Below, piece after piece: positions 1 to 4,589 of a DNA stretch of 5,603 nucleotides. Position 1 is the first letter of the stretch; each line of letters begins with the position of its first letter. The position numbers and the translations under genes are program-made. Location: the NCBI GenBank assembly GCA_937922955.1, contig CALAKO010000246.1:1-5603 (forward strand). The letters run 5' to 3'. Source of the DNA: an uncultured Peptococcaceae bacterium (lineage in GTDB: Bacteria; Bacillota; Peptococcia; Peptococcales; Peptococcaceae). The notes below the pieces were generated by a model, which saw only the letters and a program-made list of their open reading frames with translations, ran no database searches and was not told the DNA's origin.

Positions 1-42
1 CTTTTTTCAAAGCATCTGGATTTTGTTCGCTTGGCTGTTTAA

Positions 43-55
43 TTTTCAAAGAACA
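43..55 (-). promoter_or_regulatory. boxA-like anti-termination motif in the rRNA leader
   Basis: The minus strand reads TGTTCTTTGAAAA, followed by TTAAACAG. Close relatives of this motif occur in rRNA leaders and 16S-23S spacers of Bacillota, where boxA RNA binds Nus factors so that polymerase does not terminate in the untranslated rRNA. An imperfect second copy (ATGCTTTGAAAA) lies downstream, sharing CTTTGAAAA at positions 4-12. Confidence 0.6.
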
Positions 56-82
56 ACCTGCCGCCTCAGCGACAGCTCATTT

Positions 83-112
83 ATATTACCACAGCTCGTT
101 CATCTCTGTCAA
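83..112 (-). promoter_or_regulatory. rRNA promoter P2 (downstream of the tandem pair)
   Basis: The minus strand has a perfect -35 TTGACA (107-112), an 18-base spacer and a -10 TAATAT (83-88). TGG immediately before the hexamer gives an extended -10. The base seven positions past the hexamer is G (position 76), so transcription may start with GTP; GTP-start is known for B. subtilis rRNA promoters. The -10 matches consensus at only four of six positions, offset by the perfect -35 and the extended element. Confidence 0.75.
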
Positions 113-153
113 GAACTTTTTTTCAAGTTTTTTAAGAGATTTTCGAAGCTCGG

Positions 154-175
154 CGTTGGCACTCGTGCGCCAACG
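154..175. repeat. Inverted repeat at the start of the P1 transcript
   Basis: CGTTGGC (154-160) and GCCAACG (169-175) are perfect 7-base arms around an 8-base loop. On the minus strand it begins at or just after the expected P1 start, so P1 transcripts would open with this hairpin and P2 transcripts would lack it. No U-tract follows directly, so it is not a typical terminator. Confidence 0.5.
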
Positions 176-182
176 AGAATGT

Positions 183-211
183 ATTATACGCTCCCTTCTT
201 CCTTTCGTCAA
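183..211 (-). promoter_or_regulatory. rRNA promoter P1 (upstream of the tandem pair)
   Basis: The minus strand reads TTGACG (206-211), exactly 17 bases, then a perfect TATAAT (183-188). Optimal spacing, a consensus -10, a five-of-six -35 and an A-rich tract directly upstream make this the strongest promoter in the window. It fires leftward, away from the epimerase gene, with a predicted start around 174-177. P1 and P2 lie about 100 bases apart, the usual arrangement for rRNA operons. Confidence 0.9.
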
Positions 212-215
212 CCCC

Positions 216-254
216 TTTTTCTTTCTTTTTTTCGTTTTTTTAACTTTATTTTTT
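216..254 (-). promoter_or_regulatory. A-tract UP-like element upstream of P1
   Basis: The minus strand is a run of A-tracts broken by single G or C bases, starting four G's upstream of the P1 -35. A-tracts here are where the alpha subunit C-terminal domain of RNA polymerase binds to boost rRNA promoters (UP element). The call rests on composition and position only; on the plus strand the same DNA is an extended pyrimidine tract. Confidence 0.5.
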
Positions 255-311
255 CCGACGAAGCGCTTGTGTGATCAAAACTTGAAATTAGTATTTATTA
301 TCATTTTTCCC

Positions 312-341
312 TTGCATGGGTCTTTCGCTTTGGATTACAAT
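312..341 (+). promoter_or_regulatory. Candidate promoter for the epimerase-family gene
   Basis: TTGCAT (312-317), an 18-base spacer and TACAAT (336-341, five of six to consensus) precede the gene. The predicted start near 348 leaves an untranslated leader of about 30 bases containing the ribosome binding site. The -35 is weak (three of six). If correct, it excludes the in-frame ATG at 316 as the start codon, because that ATG lies inside the promoter. Confidence 0.38.
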
Positions 342-359
342 GATGATAGTATTTTACAT

Positions 360-367
360 AAAGGAGG
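360..367 (+). promoter_or_regulatory. Ribosome binding site that decides the epimerase start
   Basis: AAAGGAGG lies 11 bases before the ATG at 379. It selects this ATG over the in-frame ATG at 316, which has no comparable site. Confidence 0.8.
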
Positions 368-378
368 CCCTTGATATT

Positions 379-1287
379 ATGTCTCAGACTGTACTTGTGA
401 TGGGCGGTACTGGTTTTTTGGGCAACAACTTGGTTACTCATTTATCGCATGGTGGCTATCGTTGTATTGTTAAAACCCGTCACCCGGAAGCACATTATGA
501 TTCCCGCAATGTTAAGTATATTGCTCACTTTTCGGAAATTGCCGAACCAATAGATATTGTTGTTCATTTATCAGGGATTCCTGTCAGTGTAAAACGATGG
601 TCAAAGGCGTTTCGTGAAGAAATTGTTGAAACGCGTGTACGTCCATTACGTAATTTAAAAACGTGGATGGATAAACTTCCTATTGAAGATCGGCCAAAGC
701 TTCTTTTTGTTGCTTCTTCATCTGCTTATTATGGAATTGGTACCACTCGCCCAACGCATATTTATGATGAGGATGGCCCTGGCGGCAAAGATTATTACGC
801 AAAAATGTTCGTCGAAATCGAGGAACAGGGCCGCGCAATGCGATCTGTTTTTGATAGAGTAGTTATTCTGAGAACGTCAAATGTCCTCGGTATTGGTGGT
901 CATGTCTTCCATCAGATTACTAAACCAATTAAAGCTGGTTTTTCCGGGATATACGGATCAGGCGAACAGCCATTTCCTTGGATCCATCATCAGGATTGGA
1001 CAAGAATTGTCGCTTATCTTATTGAGCATCAAGGCGGTCACCACGATATTTATAATTTGGCAGCTCCGGCAATGAATCAACAATATGAGTTCGCCGGATT
1101 AGCAGGCAGCTTTATTGGCCAGACACACTCCCATGCTGCACCAAAAGCATTGCTTTATTTATGGTGGGGCAAGCAAAGAGCCGATGCCTTAATGCGTGGG
1201 AACTACATCGAACCTCGTAATATTTTGGATGAAGGCTTTACGTTCCGCTTTAATAATCTATATGAAGCAATGGATTATATTTTCTGA
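379..1287 (+). CDS. TIGR01777-family epimerase-like SDR protein (SDR39U1/YfcH type)
   Basis: The product is a 302-residue soluble NAD(P)-binding protein of the extended/atypical short-chain dehydrogenase superfamily. The N-terminal Rossmann loop is seen as G9-G-T-G12-F-L-G15. Other family landmarks follow in order: HLSG (63-66), KRW (72-74), SSSAYYG (113-119), LRT with VLG (164-171), and W201-I-H-H-Q-D206. The C-terminal part from about 253, ending EPRNILDEGFTFRF and a short helix, is the DUF1731-like domain typical of TIGR01777. Length matches the family (about 300). I see no classical YxxxK pair after the YYG region, which is common in atypical SDRs, so catalytic activity cannot be assumed. 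Substrate is unknown; some databases mislabel such proteins as SulA-like cell-division inhibitors. The start is set by the AAAGGAGG at 360-367; an in-frame ATG at 316 would add 21 hydrophobic residues not expected for the fold. It appears to be a single-gene unit, divergent from the rRNA operon and ended by a hairpin five bases after the stop. Confidence 0.93.
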   Translation: MSQTVLVMGGTGFLGNNLVTHLSHGGYRCIVKTRHPEAHYDSRNVKYIAHFSEIAEPIDIVVHLSGIPVSVKRWSKAFREEIVETRVRPLRNLKTWMDKLPIEDRPKLLFVASSSAYYGIGTTRPTHIYDEDGPGGKDYYAKMFVEIEEQGRAMRSVFDRVVILRTSNVLGIGGHVFHQITKPIKAGFSGIYGSGEQPFPWIHHQDWTRIVAYLIEHQGGHHDIYNLAAPAMNQQYEFAGLAGSFIGQTHSHAAPKALLYLWWGKQRADALMRGNYIEPRNILDEGFTFRFNNLYEAMDYIF

Positions 1288-1292
1288 CACAA

Positions 1293-1339
1293 AAAAAGAG
1301 CTGTCTCGCAAGGAGTTTACTTGCGAGACAGCTCTTTTT
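1293..1339. terminator. Bidirectional intrinsic terminator between convergent genes
   Basis: A perfect 15-base-pair stem (1298-1312 with 1320-1334) with a 7-base loop is extended by five A:T pairs, with A's on the left and T's on the right. It therefore has a U-tract in both directions and should end both the epimerase transcript and the converging permease transcript. The epimerase stop ends at 1287 and the permease stop begins at 1345, so both genes fit closely against it. Confidence 0.93.
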
Positions 1340-1342
1340 CTT

Positions 1343-2128
1343 TTAAATAAGGTGGCTAATAAGATTCCCCGTATTTAGGCAGAGTATAATCAGTAATGTG
1401 ACCATGAACAATCGATCGAAGTATTTGTCATTCACATGAGTAGCAATATAGCCACCTAAATAGCCACCCAGCACTGCGGCAATCATCATAAGCGGCAATA
1501 TTGAAGGGTCTACATAAGCAAAATGGTTGCTTACGCCCATGGTAATAACGTTTGCCCCTTGTGCGCATAAAATAATACATAACGATGTAAATACCGCACT
1601 TTTGCTGGTCATAGACAATAGAATAACCAACAGCGGCCGATTAAAAATACCACCACCAATACTCAAAAAAGCAGCTATCGTTCCCAAACCAATCCCCACC
1701 ATCAACATCAATACTGGGTTCTTAACATGAAAATGCGGAATTTTATGCTTTACTATTTCATGAAGAATAATGAGTAATACGATTAATATTTGACACACGC
1801 TCTGAACAACAATCACCGTAGAATCATCCGCGTTTGACACGAAACGATCCAGAATCAGTTGCCCAACAACACCACCTATCATGCTACCTATGGTGAAGAA
1901 TATAACGATTCGCCAGTCAATACTAAGAGCATTTCTACGGCTTTTCACGATGCTCACAACAGTCATAGTTAAGATGGTAATACTGGCCATAGCGTTAACA
2001 GAAGCCGCTGAAAAACCACCCATGGCATCCATTAGAGGTTTGATAATAATGCCTCCGCCAAGACCGCTGATGGCACCTAAGGTGCAAGCAAAAAGAACAA
2101 TAACAAAAACCATCATACTGGTAATCAT
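1343..2128 (-). CDS. TauE/SafE-family membrane permease (putative sulfite/organosulfonate exporter)
   Basis: The product is 261 residues, almost entirely hydrophobic, with about eight membrane segments: the size and look of the TauE/SafE family (PF01925, formerly DUF81). The two-fold internal repeat of the family is plain: G24-G-G-I-I-I-K-P-L32 in the first half and G158-G-G-I-F-N-R-P-L166 in the second, each just after a membrane segment. Characterised relatives move sulfite, sulfoacetate or other sulfur-containing anions across the cytoplasmic membrane. The substrate here is not determinable, so the export role is inferred from family. The ATG at 2126-2128 is chosen because AAGGAGG sits 8 bases upstream. 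An in-frame ATG at 2167 would add 13 residues but lies inside the preceding terminator stem. The DUF4097-like gene is upstream on the same strand, 67 bases away and separated by that terminator, so expression probably depends on readthrough or on a promoter inside the upstream gene. Confidence 0.9.
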   Translation of the reverse strand: MITSMMVFVIVLFACTLGAISGLGGGIIIKPLMDAMGGFSAASVNAMASITILTMTVVSIVKSRRNALSIDWRIVIFFTIGSMIGGVVGQLILDRFVSNADDSTVIVVQSVCQILIVLLIILHEIVKHKIPHFHVKNPVLMLMVGIGLGTIAAFLSIGGGIFNRPLLVILLSMTSKSAVFTSLCIILCAQGANVITMGVSNHFAYVDPSILPLMMIAAVLGGYLGGYIATHVNDKYFDRLFMVTLLIILCLNTGNLISHLI

Positions 2129-2136
2129 TGACCAGG

Positions 2137-2143
2137 CCTCCTT
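2137..2143 (-). promoter_or_regulatory. Ribosome binding site that decides the permease start
   Basis: The minus strand reads AAGGAGG 8 bases before the ATG at 2126-2128. It lies only a few bases past the U-tract of the upstream terminator, so no separate promoter fits between terminator and gene. Confidence 0.85.
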
Positions 2144-2147
2144 CCTA

Positions 2148-2189
2148 AAATAAAAAGCGACTGGCATCTGTTTTTCAGCGCCAGTCGCT
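2148..2189 (-). terminator. Intrinsic terminator or attenuator between the DUF4097-like and permease genes
   Basis: On the minus strand AGCGACTGGC (2189-2180) pairs perfectly with GCCAGTCGCT (2165-2156), a 10-base-pair GC-rich stem with a 14-base loop, followed by TTTTATTTT. It starts six bases past the stop of the DUF4097-like gene, so it is well placed to end that transcript. As the permease ribosome binding site follows at once, it may instead act as a partial terminator within one operon. Confidence 0.85.
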
Positions 2190-2195
2190 ATTGTT

Positions 2196-3248
2196 TTACT
2201 TGGTAATAGTCGAACGTTCTATCAGATATGGATTGGTATCCGCATATGGGTAGTCGGATGCATATGGATCCAGGTTGCTGTAACGTTCACGTTGTCCGAT
2301 ATAGATGCTCCCGCTCCCAGTTACGCATTGGATGAATTTATTTGGATTGTTGCCAACGCTACCAATATACAAGGATCCATCGTTGGAGACAACATCCGGT
2401 TCTTTCCAGTAACGGCCATCATAGCCCACCTCAACGCTCCCCGAAAGGCCCGCTTGAGCCTGGATCAAAAGGTTGTATGGCAGGTTGCGCGACAGCATGG
2501 TAACATCGCCAGTATCGGTGCTAAGATTCCATTGTCCATTCACACGCGTATCATAACAGAAAATATTTCCACTTCCGGTCTCCCCATCCACTCTCTCAAA
2601 ATCGTTTTCTAACAGAGTAACGGAACCGCTTGAACCGGCAATAGACAACGATGTTGCCTGGTTATCATAGAATCGTAATGGCGTGTCTCCACCGATGATT
2701 TGCATGCTATCGGCTTTAACACCCGCAAAATATGCATAACCACTATTTGTAATTTCAGCAAGCAAATAATTAGTGCGAAGGTCTTCAACATGCAAATCAA
2801 GAGCGTCACCATTGATACTTACACTCGTGTAATCACCCTGTGGCAGCAGAACCTGCATAGTCAATTCTTTCGCATCGGTATTAGTATCTCCCTGCAGAGA
2901 AACAGTGCATTGGGTCCCTTCCAAATCGACTTTAGCCAACTGATCGCCGTACCCTTCACCTGCTAAAATAACTTGCGGCTTGGATAGACTGGAAACCATG
3001 CCAATTTCCAATTCAACGCCAGAGGCTTCAATATGCAGATCCGTCAGTCCCTCCCGTGTCACCGGAATTTCCACTTGCTGCTTCGCGTGGCGTGAATCGA
3101 ATGCACCAGAATGATCATTCAGACTGAAATTAAAAACAAGAAAAATGAGAAGGCAAACCACAGCCACCACGACAAATAGCAACTGAAAAGGACGTGTCTT
3201 CTTCAATAAAAGTTTGATTCGTGCATCCAAATTACGTTCGCCTCCCAT
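2196..3248 (-). CDS. Membrane-anchored protein with DUF4097-like repetitive extracellular domain
   Basis: The product is 350 residues. A short basic cytoplasmic start (1-20, with KKTRP) leads into one membrane segment (about 21-41) with no obvious signal-peptidase site, so it is probably a type II anchored protein with its bulk outside the membrane. Residues of about 60-320 form short beta-rich repeats with recurring G-S-G and T-G-D turns: TGSGN (224-228), STDTGDVT (243-250), SGSVEV (269-274), DGSLYIGS (290-297), TGSGSIYIG (310-318). This pattern resembles DUF4097/putative-adhesin beta-solenoid proteins; the assignment comes from this pattern alone. Function in the family is largely unknown; adhesion or envelope sensing has been proposed. 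The tail (327-344) has three proline-tyrosine units six residues apart. AAGGA lies 11 bases before the ATG. A TTGCAG-17-TAAAAT promoter-like match upstream would start transcription inside the ribosome binding site, so I do not accept it. A strong terminator follows the stop. Confidence 0.78.
   Translation of the reverse strand: MGGERNLDARIKLLLKKTRPFQLLFVVVAVVCLLIFLVFNFSLNDHSGAFDSRHAKQQVEIPVTREGLTDLHIEASGVELEIGMVSSLSKPQVILAGEGYGDQLAKVDLEGTQCTVSLQGDTNTDAKELTMQVLLPQGDYTSVSINGDALDLHVEDLRTNYLLAEITNSGYAYFAGVKADSMQIIGGDTPLRFYDNQATSLSIAGSSGSVTLLENDFERVDGETGSGNIFCYDTRVNGQWNLSTDTGDVTMLSRNLPYNLLIQAQAGLSGSVEVGYDGRYWKEPDVVSNDGSLYIGSVGNNPNKFIQCVTGSGSIYIGQRERYSNLDPYASDYPYADTNPYLIERSTITK
2226..2267 (-). repeat. 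18-base periodic repeat encoding a Pro-Tyr hexapeptide tail
   Basis: ATATGG recurs at 2226, 2244 and 2262, exactly 18 bases apart; the last two copies share GCATATGG. On the minus strand these are the codons around three Pro-Tyr pairs, giving DPYASD-YPYADT-NPYLIE near the C-terminus of the DUF4097-like protein. Confidence 0.75.
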
Positions 3249-3289
3249 AATTAATCATTTCCTTTTCTATTTTACACATTTAACCATCA

Positions 3290-3336
3290 TCCTGCAACAT
3301 TTAATATCCCTTATCAAGACCCGCCCTCTTGCAGGA
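3290..3336. repeat. 8-base inverted repeat in the divergent intergenic region
   Basis: TCCTGCAA (3290-3297) and TTGCAGGA (3329-3336) are perfect inverted arms 31 bases apart, with arm centres 39 bases apart. They lie about 45-90 bases upstream of the DUF4097-like start. They could be paired operator half-sites or chance; the spacing is long for a simple RNA hairpin. Confidence 0.4.
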
Positions 3337-3356
3337 AAAACATGAATATGCAAAGA

Positions 3357-3372
3357 TGTGTTATTTTTCACG
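3357..3372 (+). promoter_or_regulatory. Candidate Crp/Fnr-family operator
   Basis: TGTGT-TATTTT-TCACG matches the Crp/Fnr-type pattern TGTGA-N6-TCACA at eight of ten half-site positions. It lies between divergent genes, about 180 bases before the transporter start and 110 before the DUF4097-like start. No regulator gene is in the window and no clear promoter is placed against it, so this is only a candidate. Confidence 0.25.
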
Positions 3373-3530
3373 TATTTGTCAAACCCGCTCTGTACCTGCA
3401 TCAAATACATTTGTCCGTTATCAATAAATGAATATTGGGAGTCTCATTAATGCAAGTAATTTTACTTTCTTCCCCTTATCCTGATAAACTAATCCTACTA
3501 AATCAAGATCATCCTATCGCAAGGCGCGTT

Positions 3531-3542
3531 AGGAGAAAGGGG
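3531..3542 (+). promoter_or_regulatory. Ribosome binding site that decides the TDT transporter start
   Basis: AGGAGAAAGGGG ends 6 bases before the ATG at 3549. Either AGGAG or AAGGGG can pair with the 16S tail, and the second is at good distance. This supports ATG 3549 over upstream in-frame starts at TTG 3435 and ATG 3450; the latter has only a weaker GGGAG ahead of it. Confidence 0.75.
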
Positions 3543-3548
3543 TGCCTT

Positions 3549-4517
3549 ATGAAAACAATATTGAAAAAAGTTCCAATTCCTATGGCCGGGTTAGCGTTGG
3601 GGTTAGCTGCTCTAGGCAATCTATTGCAGAGTTTTTCTTCCGATATTCGTTTACTGTGCGGTGCTGTTTCAGCCATTCTCTGGATTTTAGTTATGGCTAA
3701 AATCGCGCTGTTTCCGCAAATGATTCGCAAAGATCTCAGCAATCCAATCGTGGCAAGTGTTTCTGGAACAGTATTCATGACAGCAATGCAGCTGGCTGTT
3801 TATGCAAAACCAATTTTCGGCGAGTACGCCGTATTGATTTGGTTTGCAGCCATTTCAGGCCATGCAGCATTGATTGTGTGGTTTAGCTGGACGTATATGC
3901 GCCACTTAAAGCTGAGCAACGTTTACCCAACTTTCTTTATTGCTTATGTTGGGATCGTGGTCGCTTCTGTAACGGCACCTCAGTTTGGTATGGAATGGTT
4001 GGGAATGATGATTTTCCGCTTTGGATTTGCGGTTTACATGCTGCTTCTGGTTCTTGTCAGTGCTCGATACATTCTTCGCACTGTTCCTCTCGCTGCACGT
4101 CCATTATTCTGCATTTACACGGCTCCAATGAGCCTGTGCCTGACCGGCTATCTTTCAGTTGCAAATCCAACATCTCCAGTTATCCCAATCACAATGGGCA
4201 TTCTTGCACAAGTGCTCTATGCGCTCGTCCTCATCCGTTTGCCAAAGTTGTTGCGTCTGCCTTTCTTCCCAAGCTTTGCGGCGTTTACCTTCCCATTTGT
4301 CATCACTGCCACTGGATTAAAAACATTGTTGGCATGGTTGGAAGGCGCTGGCTATGCGGTTCCGGCGATTCTTCATCTTTTGGTTATTGCTGAAACATTA
4401 GTCGCCGTTGGTTTGGTTGGATACACCTTGATTCGCTATCTGCGCCATCTCTCCTGCGGCAGCGAACGCAGAAGTCAAGCGTTGTTGTTTGAAGAATGCC
4501 AATGGTGCTGCACCTAA
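3549..4517 (+). CDS. TDT/SLAC1-family (TehA-like) anion transporter
   Basis: The product is 322 residues with about ten hydrophobic segments (roughly 10-27, 33-55, 66-85, 90-113, 125-143, 148-173, 186-203, 207-229, 242-262 and 270-305), the fold of tellurite-resistance/dicarboxylate transporters (PF03595: TehA, Mae1, Ssu1, plant SLAC1). Supporting motifs are the opening VPIPMAGLALGLAALGN, NPIVASV after the second segment, and AAFTFPFVITATGLK (about 244-258) in the ninth. That segment is where this family carries the pore-gating phenylalanine of H. influenzae TehA; several Phe are present, and I cannot say which is equivalent. Members move malate, sulfite, chloride, nitrate or tellurite-related anions; the substrate here is unknown. 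The start follows the ribosome binding site at 3531-3542 and the conserved N-terminus. The last 20 or so residues are hydrophilic and end CQWCCT, an unusual cysteine cluster. It appears monocistronic, divergent from the DUF4097-like gene and convergent with the kinase, with a strong terminator right after the stop. Confidence 0.88.
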   Translation: MKTILKKVPIPMAGLALGLAALGNLLQSFSSDIRLLCGAVSAILWILVMAKIALFPQMIRKDLSNPIVASVSGTVFMTAMQLAVYAKPIFGEYAVLIWFAAISGHAALIVWFSWTYMRHLKLSNVYPTFFIAYVGIVVASVTAPQFGMEWLGMMIFRFGFAVYMLLLVLVSARYILRTVPLAARPLFCIYTAPMSLCLTGYLSVANPTSPVIPITMGILAQVLYALVLIRLPKLLRLPFFPSFAAFTFPFVITATGLKTLLAWLEGAGYAVPAILHLLVIAETLVAVGLVGYTLIRYLRHLSCGSERRSQALLFEECQWCCT

Positions 4518-4525
4518 TAAAAACG

Positions 4526-4589
4526 AAACAGCCTCCTTTACGGATTCTATAAATAGATCCCGTAAAGGAGGCTGTTTTTTTATTTTTTC
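4526..4589. terminator. Long bidirectional intrinsic terminator between transporter and kinase genes
   Basis: A perfect 18-base-pair stem (4526-4543 with 4560-4577) encloses a 16-base loop that can fold a small inner hairpin (TCTA/TAGA). The right side runs into TTTTTTTATTTTTT and the left side reads as U-rich on the minus strand (CGTTTTTATTA), so it should work in both directions. The rightward U-tract overlaps the stop and last lysine codons of the kinase gene. Confidence 0.93.

Larger units (their letters stand above)
1..176 (-). other. 5' leader of a leftward rRNA operon (16S gene lies beyond the left edge)
   Basis: On the minus strand this stretch follows two strong tandem promoters and carries a boxA-like TGTTCTTTGAAAA motif, with no credible protein gene. 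That combination is the standard layout of an rRNA operon leader in Bacillota, just before the 16S gene. The mature rRNA is not in the window, so the identity of the operon is inferred. A stable tRNA operon is the main alternative, but boxA-type anti-termination signals favour rRNA. Confidence 0.72.
3249..3548. other. Divergent intergenic region with several short inverted repeats
   Basis: This is the shared upstream region of the leftward DUF4097-like gene and the rightward TDT transporter. It is AT-rich and has no credible gene. I find no clear sigma-A promoter in either direction. It does hold inverted repeats: TCCTGCAA/TTGCAGGA (3290-3336), a Crp/Fnr-like half-site pair (3357-3372), CAAAT-AC-ATTTG (3402-3413) and TTATC-CT-GATAA (3476-3487). 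Any could be an operator; short palindromes also occur by chance in DNA of this length. The transporter frame stays open back to a TTG at 3435, which I consider accidental. Confidence 0.6.

Noticed and set aside
261..268. AAGCGCTT perfect palindrome upstream of rRNA P1
   Set aside because: An isolated 8-base palindrome is expected by chance in a window of this size and no second copy supports it.
23..374. Two open frames on the plus strand in the left intergenic region (23-274 and 156-374)
   Set aside because: They run across the minus-strand rRNA promoters and a pyrimidine tract that gives low-complexity Phe-rich protein, with no ribosome binding sites.
316..378. Longer epimerase start at ATG 316 adding 21 residues
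   Set aside because: It lacks a ribosome binding site, overlaps the candidate promoter, and adds a hydrophobic stretch before the Rossmann start; AAAGGAGG points to ATG 379.
1527..2153. Plus-strand open frames opposite the permease gene (1527-1730, 1881-2153)
   Set aside because: They are antisense shadows of a well-supported TauE/SafE gene, without recognisable domains or ribosome binding sites.
2129..2167. Longer permease start at the ATG at 2165-2167
   Set aside because: The codon lies within the terminator stem with no ribosome binding site, whereas ATG 2126-2128 has AAGGAGG at 8 bases.
2292..2966. Open frames overlapping the DUF4097-like gene on both strands (2292-2612, 2609-2812, 2700-2966)
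   Set aside because: They are fully contained in a longer gene with coherent protein features, and none has a credible start signal.
3269..3297. TTGCAG-17-TAAAAT promoter-like match before the DUF4097-like gene (minus strand)
   Set aside because: The -35 is weak and the predicted start (about 3262) falls within the ribosome binding site, leaving no usable leader.
3435..3548. Transporter starts at TTG 3435 or ATG 3450
   Set aside because: The added residues are hydrophilic and not family-like; the best ribosome binding site and the family-typical N-terminus are at ATG 3549.
3995..4393. 132-codon plus-strand frame within the transporter gene
   Set aside because: It is an out-of-frame, cysteine- and serine-rich translation of the transporter coding sequence, with no domain resemblance.
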